Origin: Bacteroidota bacterium
Lineage (GTDB): Bacteria; Bacteroidota; Bacteroidia; B-17B0; Aurantibacillaceae
Direction: 5' to 3'
Length of the DNA: 64,000 bases
Assembly: GCA_016711805.1 (NCBI GenBank)
Contig: JADJSH010000038.1
Span: 236,541 to 300,540, forward strand
Part shown: positions 1 to 9,558 of the stretch, in pieces
How positions within the stretch are numbered: position 1 is the first letter of the stretch
How the letters are laid out: each line of letters begins with the position of its first letter
Translations under genes and position numbers: made by a program
Notes under the pieces: model-generated
Databases searched by the model: none
Told to the model about the DNA's origin: nothing
Seen by the model: only the letters and a program-made list of their open reading frames with translations

Positions 1-30
1 TTCGCACTTAGTTATGGCTAGAATTACATT

Positions 31-132
31 AACATGTCGCTCCTATAGAGCTAATATTAGTATATAGATTTATTATTATAAACATAATGCTCCTAACGGA
101 GCATCATTAAAACCTCAGAAAGGCGACATGTT
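31..132. repeat. REP-like nested inverted repeat, left edge
   Basis: The outer arms AACATGTCGC (31-40) and GCGACATGTT (123-132) are perfect reverse complements. Inside lie a GCTC-loop-GAGC hairpin near 39-51 and a perfect seven-base stem ATGCTCC/GGAGCAT at 87-104. It sits directly after the stop side of the FAD-dependent dehydrogenase. The structure resembles the small intergenic palindromes scattered in Bacteroidota genomes. It may also stop transcription, but it has no clear T-tract. Confidence 0.55.
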
Positions 133-139
133 TATGATG

Positions 140-1720
140 TCAATAAGTCTGATGAATTGCATTCACGCAATTAACACCATCCATAGCCGCACTTACAATG
201 CCACCAGCATAACCAGCACCTTCAGCACAAGGGTATAAATTTTTGATTTGTACATGTTGCAAGGTGAATTTATCTCTTGGTATACGAACAGGTGTAGAAG
301 TACGAGATTCAACGCCAACAATGATGGCTTCGTTACTCACATAACCGCGCATTTTATTATTAAATGCTTTAAAGCCTTGTTGTAAAGTCGTACCTATCAT
401 TTTACCCAACACATCATTCATTTGAACCGATTGCGTTCCTGGTTGATAAGAGCAATCAATCAATTTTGAACTTACTTTGTTATTGACAAAGTCTTGTAAG
501 TTTTGTGCAGGAGCGGTTTGCGTTTTTCCACCCATTTGCCAAGCCTTATGTTCTATTTCTCTTTGCAATTGTAATCCAGCTAATGCACCATGTTTTTTAT
601 AAGGTTCAAAATCTATTAATTCTAAACCAACTACAATTCCACTATTAGCATAAGGATTATTTCGTTTTGATGGACTCCAACCATTAGTCACTACTTCATC
701 CTGAGCGGTAGCACATGGCGCAATAATGCCTCCTGGACACATACAAAACGAATAAACTCCGTGTCCTTGCACCTGATGCACCAAACTATATGATGAAGCA
801 GGCAAATAAGAGCGCTTAGAAACAACTTCGTCGTGCGAGTGGCAACTATATTGTATTTTATCTATAAATTCCTGAGGATGCTCTACACGAACTCCTAACG
901 CAAAAGGTTTTGCCTCAATGGTTATTTTCTTTTTATCTAATAACTCATAAATATCTCTAGCAGAATGGCCAGTTGCTAAAATAACATGCTGACAAATATG
1001 TTCTATACTCGTATTGTCTTTTTCAATAATTACAGATGATATTTTGTCTCCACTATAATTAATATCCACTAACTTAGAATGAAAATGAATTTCTCCTCCA
1101 TGCTTGATAATAGTTTCACGCATGTTAGAAATAATGTTTGGTAATTTATTGGTCCCTATATGCGGATGCGCATCCACTAAAATAACATCATCAGCGCCGT
1201 GAAATACAAAGGTTTTTAAAATATGTTCAATATCTCCTCGTTTACTTGAACGCGTGTATAATTTACCATCACTGTATGTACCTGCACCACCTTCTCCAAA
1301 ACAATAATTACTTTCGGGATTAACGATATGCTCTTTATTAATGGCAGCTAAATCTCTTCTGCGTGCTTGAACATCTTTTCCTCTTTCAAATAAAATAGGT
1401 TTAATCCCAATTTCTAAACAACGTAACGCCGCATACAAGCCAGCTGGTCCAGCTCCAATAATAGTAATTGATTTATGAGCATTTGAAACATCGTTATAGT
1501 TGATTCCCAAATCATCATCCGTTACTGGTTCATTAATCCAAACTGCTAATTTTAAATTAACCTTAATGTTTCTCGAACGCGCATCAATACTACGACGTAA
1601 GGGTTTAATAAAAAATGTATCGGATGATTTTAAAGATAACTGCTGAGCAACTTCTTGTTTTAATAATTGCTCATCGTAAGCAATGTGGGCCGCAACGGCT
1701 AGGTTCAATTCTTTTTTCAT
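140..1720 (-). CDS. COG2509-type FAD-dependent dehydrogenase
   Basis: A 526-residue flavoprotein of the uncharacterised COG2509 family (NAD(P)/FAD-dependent oxidoreductases). The N-terminal ~80 residues form the family's small domain. A dinucleotide-binding motif IIGAGPAG follows near residues 86-94, ending with the acidic FERG that holds the FAD ribose. CFGEGGAGTYSDGKLYTR is a family signature, and the C-terminus EGAGYAGGIVSAAMDG closes the FAD site. It is probably cytosolic and its substrate is unknown. The start at 1720 gives the usual N-terminus. The upstream region is only about 40 bp before a decayed porT copy begins, so its promoter may lie inside that copy. Confidence 0.85.
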   Translation of the reverse strand: MKKELNLAVAAHIAYDEQLLKQEVAQQLSLKSSDTFFIKPLRRSIDARSRNIKVNLKLAVWINEPVTDDDLGINYNDVSNAHKSITIIGAGPAGLYAALRCLEIGIKPILFERGKDVQARRRDLAAINKEHIVNPESNYCFGEGGAGTYSDGKLYTRSSKRGDIEHILKTFVFHGADDVILVDAHPHIGTNKLPNIISNMRETIIKHGGEIHFHSKLVDINYSGDKISSVIIEKDNTSIEHICQHVILATGHSARDIYELLDKKKITIEAKPFALGVRVEHPQEFIDKIQYSCHSHDEVVSKRSYLPASSYSLVHQVQGHGVYSFCMCPGGIIAPCATAQDEVVTNGWSPSKRNNPYANSGIVVGLELIDFEPYKKHGALAGLQLQREIEHKAWQMGGKTQTAPAQNLQDFVNNKVSSKLIDCSYQPGTQSVQMNDVLGKMIGTTLQQGFKAFNNKMRGYVSNEAIIVGVESRTSTPVRIPRDKFTLQHVQIKNLYPCAEGAGYAGGIVSAAMDGVNCVNAIHQTY

Positions 1721-1761
1721 AGTTTGGAAGATTTTTATTCTTCAGTACACAAAATTACTAT

Positions 1762-2552
1762 CCTTCAAATGTGACAGAAAAAATAACCATTTTAGAATTT
1801 ACTTTTTCGAGACTATTTGTAAAAATATTATTCAATGGTTGTTTGAGGTTTTTAGTTCCCTGCAAAACCTTGAGTTCTAACCCTAATTTAAAATATTGCA
1901 AATAAAAATCAACGCCTGCGCCGCCACTATAAAAATAATCATCTCCATTGAACAGGCATCATCTGTTTTTAGCTCCACCAGTAGAAACAGGTTTCTTTTT
2001 AGAAACTAAATCCATCGTATATCCTCCTCCTAAAATAACATAAGCTCCAAAATTATCTAGACGCTTAGATTGTAATTTAAGTTCCAAGGGGAAAATTAAA
2101 AAAGTAGACTCTACACTTTTTTTATATTCTTTCGTACTATCTCTTTTGGCATTTTCTAATTTATACTCTAAACTGCGAGTACAAAACTAATGTTTGCGTT
2201 TAAAGCGCAAACGAATGTATTGATGTAATCTAAAATCAGTAATAATACCTAAAAGCAAAACCTGGATCCGACTTGGTATAAATCGTTGTTGGTGTAAACA
2301 CCTCAATAACGGTATCATTGCCGAGTGTTTAATGGTATGTATTCTAAAATCCGTTTTATTATACCCCAAGGCAAACCAAAGTGCATTTTATTTCTATAAA
2401 ACTTTGGCAGATTTACGCCACTCTCTCTTTATGCTGAGAGAACGCTGAAGATAAATCAGTGTAAAAGCAAGTATGTATAAAAGTTGTTTCAATCTGTAAT
2501 AAAACGTAATTATTTAGCTTTTACATACTTGTATTAGACGATGATTCGTTAA
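1762..2552 (-). pseudogene. Decayed duplicate of porT
   Basis: This stretch matches about 17208-18014 (the intact porT plus its upstream spacer up to just past lspA) nearly base for base over most of its length, but carries several indels that break every frame. Visible pieces include the C-terminal end (VTFEG and stop), the SKKKPVS region, the FRIHTIK region and the TTG-start leader. Homology continues beyond the porT start through the spacer sequence GACGATGATTCGTTAA, then stops abruptly at about 2552. It is a non-functional segmental copy and fills the whole space between its neighbours. The longest open piece is only about 60 codons. No independent gene is supported here. Confidence 0.85.
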
Positions 2553-4115
2553 GGAAAAGTATTTGCAATAGTATAAGTACTGCCAGTTGCTATAATAGTT
2601 CCCGTACTTGTACTGTGACAAGTAATAATGCCTGAGCCATTTGCTGTAAAAGATAAATTAGTAAGGATAACATAAAACAGCATTTGAAGTAACTGGCGCA
2701 GACGGCAATGTACATGGATTGTATTTAGCTAAAAAAATATCGTAAGCATCAACACTATTTAAACTATTAGTAAATGTTGGCGAAGAGCTAAAATTAGCAG
2801 AGCCATAGTAAATACCAGTAACATAAACATTGTTGTTTGGGTTAACGTTTAATGAGCTTGTATAATCATTATTTGGTCCACCAAAAGTAAAAGCATGTAA
2901 ATAGCTTCCGCCAGAATTATACTTGGCGATGTAGCAATCATAACCACCTCTGTTTGCAAATGTAATGGCACCAACTCCATCAAAACTTTGATTTGCTCCA
3001 TTAAAATGCCCAGTAACATAAACATTACCGCTAGCATCTAATCCTAAATCAGCTACAAATACATCGGCGGTGCCCGTTAATGTTTTTTGATATAATAAAG
3101 TTCCAAAATTAGATGCATCACGTTTACAAAAATAAGCTTGGTTTGTTCCTCCGTAAAAACCAGAGACATAAGCATCGCTACCATTTACAATAATTTTTTT
3201 TCCTCCGTCGGCAACACTTGTACCAAATGTTTGAACCCATTGATATGTTCCACTGGCGCTGTACCTTGCCACAAATCCATCGCTGCCTCCATTACTAATC
3301 ATGCTTGCCGTTAACCCAGATGGATCAAAATCAACAGCATCTGTAAATTTACCTGTTACATAACAATTGCCTGCTCCATCAACATCAACGGCTGCACCAC
3401 CATCAGCAAAGCTACCTCCAATATCATGAGCCCAAAATAAATTTAGCGATGAATTATAGCAAGCAACATAAATGTCAGGCGAACTTCCATTACTTACTAA
3501 GTTAGTGGTGCCTCCTGGATTAAAATTTGTAGTGCCTGTATTTTCTCCTGTTATAAAAACAGCATTATTAAAATATTTAATACCAAAGCCATTTACATTT
3601 CCTAAAATTTGAATCGCATTTTGATATACTCCAGATGTTGTATAATGAGCTACAAAAACTCCTTGAGCTCCTCCACTAAGTGTTGCTGAGGCTCCGCTAG
3701 GGTCAAAATCAACATTAAAGCCACTAAAATTTCCAGTAATAAAAATAGTATTACTCAGTTCATCAATCGTAATATCTCTAGCAACATCTTCAAAATTAAT
3801 ACCAGTGCCTATTTTAAAAGCCCATACGTAATTTCCATTTACATCATATTTGGCAACAAAAGCATCGTTGCCGAATGCTCCAGAACCCACATTTGCAGTT
3901 AAATTTGCTGTGCCTGTGCCAGGGTCAAAATCAACAGTTCCTGCAAAAGCTCCTACCGCATACACGTTGCCTGAGGCATCCGTAATCATTTTATTAATGA
4001 GTTCGGCGCTACCAGTTGTTCCAATGGATTTAGAAAAATTATGTTGCAATGCTTGCGAATATAGGTTTCCGAGACTAGTAGCTAATGATAAAGCTAAATG
4101 TAAATTTTTTTTCAT
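2553..4115 (-). pseudogene. Secreted SBBP-type beta-propeller protein, 3' end lost
   Basis: The open part runs from 4115 (start MKKNLHLALS, a signal peptide) to a stop at 2658. Repeats of about 50 residues with DASGNVYVTGxFxGTxDFDPG and FVAKYxxxGxYxW are SBBP beta-propeller repeats of secreted proteins. After 2658 a one-base shift reopens a plausible continuation (NLSFTANGSG...TYTIANTFP) which runs straight into the porT-copy junction at about 2552. No T9SS sorting module is left, although the neighbouring relatives have one. I infer that the duplication removed the 3' end. The in-frame ATG at 4193 is rejected because it lacks a signal peptide directly behind it. A LytTR-type operator and -7 box lie upstream. 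Confidence 0.75.
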
Positions 4116-4226
4116 ATGGAGATATTTATAGTTTCTATTATTGTCATATGGTATACGCCATGTATCTTTATTTGTGTTTGCGCATTTTGGCACATGGCTA
4201 TTTCATGCTGTTTTGTTTATATGCTG

Positions 4227-4295
4227 CAAATAAATGCCAAAATAAAACCCAGAACAAAACAACCTTGTGAAGTGTAGATTTAATCTTGTGAAATG
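4227..4295 (-). promoter_or_regulatory. LytTR-type operator and -7 box for the propeller gene
   Basis: Two direct copies of CTTGTGAA start at 4264 and 4285, exactly 21 bp apart. On the gene strand, 28 bp after the near copy, lies TTTATTTG (4227-4234), a good Bacteroidota -7 box. The same arrangement precedes the other secreted genes in this block. The predicted transcript starts about 100 bases before the start codon. Confidence 0.65.
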
Positions 4296-4301
4296 GTCTT
4301 C

Positions 4302-4336
4302 AGCAACTTCGACAGGTTCTGTTGCCGTAGCAACTA
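4302..4336. repeat. REP-like CTTCGACAGG element
   Basis: It contains GCAACTTCGACAGGTTCTG followed by TTGCCGTAGCAAC. A close copy is at 9452-9482, and shorter relatives are at 32156-32168 and, within coding sequence, near 6805-6830. The core resembles the CTTCGACAGGCTCAG palindrome familiar from many Bacteroidota genomes. Here it sits between an operator and the next gene's terminator. Confidence 0.55.
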
Positions 4337-4368
4337 AAAAAGCCCCGCCAATTGCTTAGCGAGGCCTT
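4334..4368 (-). terminator. Terminator of the Gly-rich T9SS gene
   Basis: On the minus strand GCCTCGC/TAAGC pairs with GGCGGGGC and is followed by T6. Near-identical hairpins follow three other secreted genes (6483, 8482, 9484). It is accompanied by a second small hairpin, AACAGG...CCTGTT, at about 4373-4397. Confidence 0.75.
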
Positions 4369-4410
4369 ACTAAAACAGGACATGAAAATAACCTGTTAGT
4401 TGTTTACTAT

Positions 4411-6342
4411 TTATTGTTTAATAAATTTTTTAATAGCTGAACCATTTTTTACTTTCCACTTTTATAAAATAAATTCCGTTTGTTAGGTTATTTATATTTA
4501 AAGTTGTGTTGCTAGATGTTGCTTTTTCAGTTAACACTATTTCTCCTAATGCGTTCATGATATAAATTGTTGTAGCTTCAGTAGACCCATCTACCAAACT
4601 TACAGTCATAAAATCATTAGCTGGGTTAGGATAGATTGACACTAAATTTACTATTAGTTACTTCATTAATACCAGTGCAAGCGCTTACGCTAACTCTAAA
4701 AACTGCTTGTCCGCCACCATTACCACATAAAACAGGTGTAGAATTCATTATGCCCACTACTGTGTATGCTGTTGTTACGGTTGGAGTAAAAGGAGAACCA
4801 ACCGTAATTGTTGGGCTATTGATTATAAAATAATTATCTGCTGCGCTTGCATTTATAGTAATTGGACTACCTTGACAAATTAATGATGATGATGGAGTTG
4901 CTGTGAAAACAGGCGGAGGCTGCAAAACATGAATAGTGCCACTTGTAATACCTGGGCATGGACGACCGTTGTAATATGCAAATAAAGTATAGTTAGTTGT
5001 AGTTGAAATTGGCAAGGTATAATAACCAACAGCATAAGTATTGGTACCTATTGCCCAATAAGAACTTGATAAGTTATTTTGAAAATTACCTCCTGTTGGA
5101 CCGTTATAGTTATCATTAAAAATAACATTACCGCCAACCGAATTACAAAATACTGTTGGAGAAACTATAGGGCTAAGGTATCCAACATTATATCTAATCA
5201 TTCCATCAATACTAATTGTTTTATTTGCTACACAGCCATTTGCTAAAGTACCAAGTACGGTATAGGTTGTTAATGCGGTTGGATTTACAATAATTGACGA
5301 AGTGTTTGATTATTACTCCAAGTGTAAGATGTTGCCCCATTAGCAGTTAAAGTTACGTTTTCTGCTGCACAAGAAATTAAACTTGAAGCTGTAATATCAG
5401 GTAATGGCTCAACATAACTTAAAGTTATTAAACCAGACTCAAAAAGTGTGTGAACACTAACTGTAGTGTTAGTAAACGCAGACGAAAAATAATTTGAGCC
5501 TCCAGCGCCGCCACCACCACCGCCATGGTCAGCAAGGCCATAGGTACAATTAACCTCGCTACCTGCGGCGCCACCGCCACCTCCACCACCAAAATAGCCT
5601 CCGCCGCCACCTCCACCAGATGGCACTTTTGCATTTTGTTGATTAACAGTACAACCAGCTCCACCATTTCCACCATTCCCTGATACTCCATTACTACCAG
5701 CACTTGCTATATAAGCTGGATATGCACAACCTGTTCCTTGAAGTCCGCCAATATTAGATGTTGCTCCTTTTCCTCCATTTGATCCACTCAAATAAAAATC
5801 AGCATTATTGCCATCTAATCCATTTCCAATTCCCCCATTTCCTCCATTTCCCCCCGCGTTGATAGTATAAGTTGGGGCAAATATTGATCTCCCTCCTTTT
5901 CCGCCGCCGCCGCCGCCGCCAGCAACCAAAATACGATTGTTAAGACCAGTGCCGCCAATACGAACATCAGAGGCACCACCACCACCACCAGCGCCTGCAC
6001 CAGGACCTGCACCCGAAAAACCTCCAACACCTCCGCCATTAAAACCTGGATTGCCAGTGTTGTTTCCCATACCACCAACCGTTAATATTAAAGTTGAACT
6101 TGGGTTACAGAATATACGCCGCTTACTATGGCACCATAACCACCAATTCCACCTGGACACAATGTAGTTTGTCCTTGCGCGCCATTAGAACCCGCTGCAC
6201 CTCTTGCGGTAATTGTAATTGAAGTAACACAACTAGGAATTACAAAAGATCCTGATGTTGTGTAACTCTTAACCGTTGTTTGACCTAGAGCCAAACTTGC
6301 CCAAAGTAGGCAAGCTGCTCCTAATCTGTAAATTTTTTTCAT
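4411..6342 (-). pseudogene. Gly-rich secreted T9SS cargo protein, frameshifted
   Basis: One gene is read in four open pieces: 6342-6088 (signal peptide MKKIYRLGAACLLWASLALG and a beta-rich start), 6160-5285 (glycine-rich sheets, GGGGGGG runs, about residues 90-250), 5201-4626 (Ig-like segments with CQGSPITI and CTGINE), and 4642-4430 (type A sorting domain SIYPNPANDF). A final T6 run at 4445-4450, where sister genes have T5, hides the usual end KNGSAIKKFIKQ and a stop at 4411. The glycine-rich part resembles adhesin or egg-shell-like secreted repeats. Repairing single bases would give about 640 residues. It may be a true pseudogene or a read-error artefact, and I favour the latter. Confidence 0.7.
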
Positions 6343-6367
6343 GTTTTATATTTTTTAAATTATGTTG

Positions 6368-6403
6368 CAAATAAATACCAATAAAAAGATTTAAACTTGT
6401 GAA
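6368..6403 (-). promoter_or_regulatory. Promoter with half a LytTR-type operator
   Basis: TTTATTTG (plus-strand 6368-6375) is the -7 box. Only one CTTGTGAA (6396-6403) is present, and the position 21 bp nearer the promoter is degenerate. A short promoter-side deletion relative to the sister promoters is likely, so control may be weakened. Confidence 0.5.
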
Positions 6404-6482
6404 ATGCTTTTTGAAAAGACGGAAAAGACTTGAGAGATTTAAGGGACAAAAGAGATTAAAAGGCCAGCGAGATAATCTAAAA

Positions 6483-6516
6483 TAAAAAAGCCCCGCTAAT
6501 TGCTTAGCGAGGCCTT
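6483..6516 (-). terminator. Terminator of the FG-GAP T9SS gene
   Basis: GCCTCGCTAA pairs with TTAGCGGGGC on the minus strand and is followed by T6. It is the same sequence family as the hairpins at 4334, 8482 and 9484. Confidence 0.75.
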
Positions 6517-6559
6517 ACCAAAACAGGACATAAAAATAAACCTGTTTTTTGTAATTGTG

Positions 6560-6632
6560 AATGAGGCACGAATCAAGCAATCTTAAACTAATTATGCATT
6601 GTTTGAGATTGCTTCGTGCTCGCAATGACGAG
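6560..6632. repeat. REP-like inverted repeat GATTGCTTCGTG
   Basis: GAGGCACGAAtcAAGCAATCTTAAAC is mirrored by GTTTGAGATTGCTTCGTGCTC, followed by GCAATGACG. This is a long imperfect palindrome placed between a gene end and its terminator. Similar palindromes are widespread in Bacteroidota intergenic DNA. Confidence 0.55.
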
Positions 6633-6633
6633 C

Positions 6634-8323
6634 TTAATTTTTAATAAACTTTTTAATAGCTGAACCATTTTTACTTTTAATTTTTACAAAATAAATTCCG
6701 CTTGTTAAATTATCTATATTTAAAGTTGTACTACTAGACGTTGCTTTTTCAGTTAACACTATTTCTCCTAATGCATTGATGATATGAATTGTTGTAGCAC
6801 CGGCAACTTCAACAGGTTCAGTTACCGCAATTGAAATAAAATCATTAGCAGGATTAGGATAGATAGATACTAAATTAGTATTAGTTGCTTCTTCAATTCC
6901 TGTGCAAGTACTTACACTTTGTGTAAAAATGGCATCGGTCATAAACGGGCAAATGTCATCAACAGTACTTGGCCCTCCCAATGCTCCAACGGTGTAGGTA
7001 GTTGTAATAGTTGGAGTAATAGTAATTGTTGTTGAACCATTACCTAAAAATTGGCTGTTTAAAAATAAAGTATGTGCGCCATTTGTAGCTGACGTTAAAA
7101 CTGCTGATTCGCCAGCACAAATAATATTGTTGCTACTTGTTACTGTTAATGTTGGAATAGGTTGCTGCAAATATATATTAAGTTTTTCTCTAAAATTTAC
7201 CGTCCCCGTCTTAACCGCCAATAAATCTAATTTACCGTCCTGATTAAAATCAGCAATAGTTGTAAAGTTTCTATACAATGTTGGGCTTGTTGCTAATACT
7301 TGAGTAACCGTAAAAGTTGGGATAGCACCGTCATTAAAATACAATGTTACATTAGGTGCTGAACCAAAGTAATTACAAACTATATCGGGGTAGATATCTC
7401 CATTAAATTCACCAATATTTACAGAGCCTATTTTACCACCTACAACATCTACAAAAGGCGAAAAACTACCTGTACTTGTTCCTAACAGGCTCGTGCAATA
7501 ATTAAGAATTGCTCCCGTGTTTAACACAACAATATCTTTTAAGCCATCTGCATTTAAATCGGCAGATTTTGCAAGGCGTGGCGTACCAAATCCTAAATTA
7601 TTTGCTGGATATGTACCAGACAAAGTAAATCCTCCTATTCCATTGCCAATATATTTATCTACATTAACGTTGCTACCATTAGTTCCAACGAAATCAATAG
7701 ATCCATCATTATTAAAAGTCATCGAAACATGCATAAGAAACTCCAGCTACAGTATTACTAGGTGCGGCAAAATTACCTGTTCCGTTTCCTAATCTAAATA
7801 CTAATCTTGATGGAGAAAATAGCGTTTGTGCAACATCCATATTTCCATCATTATTTACATCAACTACATACATATTAGTCATAGCTGAAGAAGTAGTTGT
7901 AATAGCCGCTCCAAAAGTTCCATTTCCAAGTCCTAAATAAGTTACGATATTGTATAAACTCGCTCCATCATAAAAAAGCGTTACAAGATCTTTGTTATTA
8001 TCATTATTAACATCTGTTGCTATTATATCTATTACATTCGTACTAATATCTTGTGAAGGTGTAAAGGTTCCAGTATTATTTCCCAATTTTACCTCCATGT
8101 AATAAATACCATTGGCGGCTGATGCAATATCCATGATGCCATCGTTGTTAAAATCAGCAGCTGCAACTTGCCCGTAGTTTGTGCCCGAAAATGGTCCGCC
8201 AGAGGCAGCTGTCCAAGTGTAATTTGGAACAATAACGGGTTTAAAACAAGCTTTGCTAACTTGAGCTTTCATACTGCTTGATATTAAAAATGCAGCAGCA
8301 AGTAATGTGTAAATTTTTTTCAT
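6634..8323 (-). CDS. FG-GAP/VCBS secreted T9SS cargo protein, one frameshift
   Basis: The first piece (8323-7712) has a signal peptide (MKKIYTLLAAAFLISSSMKA) and FG-GAP/VCBS motifs such as DFNNDGIMDIAS and DVNNDGNMDVAQ. The second piece (7734-6634) continues with FNNDGSIDF and DLNADGLKDIVV, one Ig-like segment with an ICAGES motif, then the type A sorting domain SIYPNPANDF to IKKFIKN. The break is a run of four A at 7714-7717; one base fewer restores DDFNNDGS. The protein would be about 560 residues, exported by Sec and then by the T9SS. The sorting domain carries a VTEPVEVAG insertion of REP origin. The promoter and operator lie at 8349-8414 and the terminator at 6483. Confidence 0.8.
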
Positions 8324-8348
8324 GTGTTATATTTTTAAAATTATGTTG

Positions 8349-8414
8349 CAAATAAATACCATTAAAAAACGCTCACCAAAACAACCTTGTGAAATGTAGA
8401 ATTAAACTTGTGAA
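8349..8414 (-). promoter_or_regulatory. LytTR-type operator and -7 box for the FG-GAP gene
   Basis: CTTGTGAA copies start at 8386 and 8407 (21 bp apart). TTTATTTG at 8349-8356 lies 28 bp from the near copy on the gene strand. This is the same layout as 4227-4295 and 12177-12242. Confidence 0.65.
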
Positions 8415-8425
8415 ACGTTCAATGG

Positions 8426-8474
8426 AACACCTCTCAGGTTTAGTTAGCGGTATACTAAAAACCTGACAGGTGTT
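8426..8474. repeat. Inverted repeat AACACCTxxCAGGTTT
   Basis: AACACCTCTCAGGTTT (8426 onward) pairs with AAACCTGACAGGTGTT ending at 8474, around a loop of about 17 bases. It lies between an operator and a terminator, just as the REP-like elements do at 4302 and 9452. It could act as a second transcript-end hairpin. Confidence 0.5.
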
Positions 8475-8481
8475 AAATCAT

Positions 8482-8515
8482 AAAAAGCCCCGCTAATTGC
8501 TTAACGAGGCTTTCT
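8482..8515 (-). terminator. Terminator of the small secreted protein gene
   Basis: GCCTCGTTAAGC...TTAGCGGGGC on the minus strand, followed by T5. It is a member of the shared terminator family of this block. Confidence 0.7.
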
Positions 8516-8533
8516 ATTTTGATTTTTAGAATC

Positions 8534-9343
8534 CTACTTTACAACTTGAGTAGTTCCATCCATTGCTTTAGTAGCTGTTAAAATCAATGGCCCTCTTCCT
8601 CCTTTTACATTAAAAAATAAACTACAACCTACATTGATTTTCAATTCTGCACTTTGTCCTTTTTGTACTCTAAACGAATAATTATCTCTTGAACCAGGCG
8701 ACTTTTGATAATACATTTCAGCAACATCGCTGCCTGTGTTTTTAATTTTTATTTTTACTTCTTCTGCCTCAGATTTAACTTGAGCTGGCTGGCTTATTGT
8801 GTTGTTTTGAGTTGTTGAAGCTAATGGCGTTCCGTTTTTTAAACCATCATAAAATTTTTGTGCACTTTCTTTGGTATTAAACAATAATTCTAAAAATACT
8901 GCGCCGCCACTATAATCTAATGAAGATGTAGTTGTGTATTTCCATTTCTTAAACATAGCGTCGTTATTATTTAAATTCTTACATTTTACTATATATAGTT
9001 TTCCTTCCTCTCTTTCGCGCATGGTTATTTCTAAATCGCTTACATTATATTTTATTCTGTATGTGAAAACTACATTTATCGCATTGTCTTTGTCATACTG
9101 CTCCTCTGTTGCAAACAAACTATCTTTATCAAATTTTGCATAAGTTGTCACACGGGGCCCAGACTTTGCGTATGCACTGTAATTGTGATACTGAGGATCG
9201 TCGCCAGCTGTATACGACATCCCTGTTTGAGATCCTAAAATTGGATATGTGTTTTTCCCAATATTACCAGTTGTTTGCGCGCTAGCAATGGATGTTGTGA
9301 AGGCTAATACTGAAATAATAGATGCTTTAATAATTTTTTTCAT
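8534..9343 (-). CDS. Secreted protein of unknown function
   Basis: About 269 residues beginning MKKIIKASIISVLAFTTSIASAQ, a clear signal peptide. No known family is recognised. The middle (YRIKYNVSDLEITMRE) and the end (VKIKIKNTGSDVAEMYYQK...GRGPLILTA) look beta-rich, with a basic, serine-rich linker between. It has no T9SS sorting module, unlike its neighbours, so it is probably periplasmic or surface-attached another way. An ATG at 9376 is rejected because the -7 box (9374-9381) overlaps it. It shares the LytTR-type operator, which ties it to the same regulon. Confidence 0.8.
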   Translation of the reverse strand: MKKIIKASIISVLAFTTSIASAQTTGNIGKNTYPILGSQTGMSYTAGDDPQYHNYSAYAKSGPRVTTYAKFDKDSLFATEEQYDKDNAINVVFTYRIKYNVSDLEITMREREEGKLYIVKCKNLNNNDAMFKKWKYTTTSSLDYSGGAVFLELLFNTKESAQKFYDGLKNGTPLASTTQNNTISQPAQVKSEAEEVKIKIKNTGSDVAEMYYQKSPGSRDNYSFRVQKGQSAELKINVGCSLFFNVKGGRGPLILTATKAMDGTTQVVK

Positions 9344-9373
9344 TTTTCGTGTATTTATTAGTAATTTATAGTT

Positions 9374-9440
9374 CAAAGTAATAGTTATAAAATTTTTTAA
9401 AGCAAAACTACCTTGTGAAGTGTGGATTTAATCTTGTGAA
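9374..9440 (-). promoter_or_regulatory. LytTR-type operator and -7 box for the small secreted gene
   Basis: CTTGTGAA copies start at 9412 and 9433 (21 bp apart). The -7 box TTACTTTG (9374-9381) is 29 bp from the near copy. It places the transcript start about 25 bases before the ATG at 9343. Confidence 0.65.
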
Positions 9441-9451
9441 ATGCGCTTCGA

Positions 9452-9482
9452 CAACTTCGACAGGCTCAGTTGCCTTAGCAAC
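9452..9482. repeat. REP-like CTTCGACAGGCTCAG element
   Basis: ACTTCGACAGGCTCAGT followed by TGCCTTAGCAAC. It is a near copy of 4302-4336 in the same position: after an operator and before the terminator of the next gene. Confidence 0.55.
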
Positions 9483-9483
9483 T

Positions 9484-9517
9484 AAAAAAGCCTCGCTAAT
9501 TGCTTAGCGAGGCCTTA
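9484..9517 (-). terminator. Terminator of the Ig-like T9SS gene
   Basis: A perfect stem GCCTCGCTAA/TTAGCGAGGC with T6 on the minus strand. The AACAGG...CCTGTT hairpin follows at about 9522-9546. Confidence 0.8.
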
Positions 9518-9558
9518 CTATAACAGGACATAAAAATAAACCTGTTGTTGTTTACTAA

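Noticed and set aside
1762..2552. A functional second porT gene
   Set aside because: Multiple indels break all frames; no start-to-stop reading of more than about 60 codons survives.
5500..6020. CCACC-type repeats as a possible CRISPR or minisatellite array
   Set aside because: There is no constant repeat-spacer period; the pattern follows glycine codons of the secreted protein.
5428..6167. Extra frames with Val/Ala- or Pro-rich products in the Gly-rich gene
   Set aside because: They arise from GGN-repeat DNA read in other frames. The glycine-rich frame alone connects to a signal peptide and sorting domain.
4302..9482. REP-like elements as an insertion sequence
   Set aside because: No transposase gene or target duplication is visible; the copies are only 30-35 bp.
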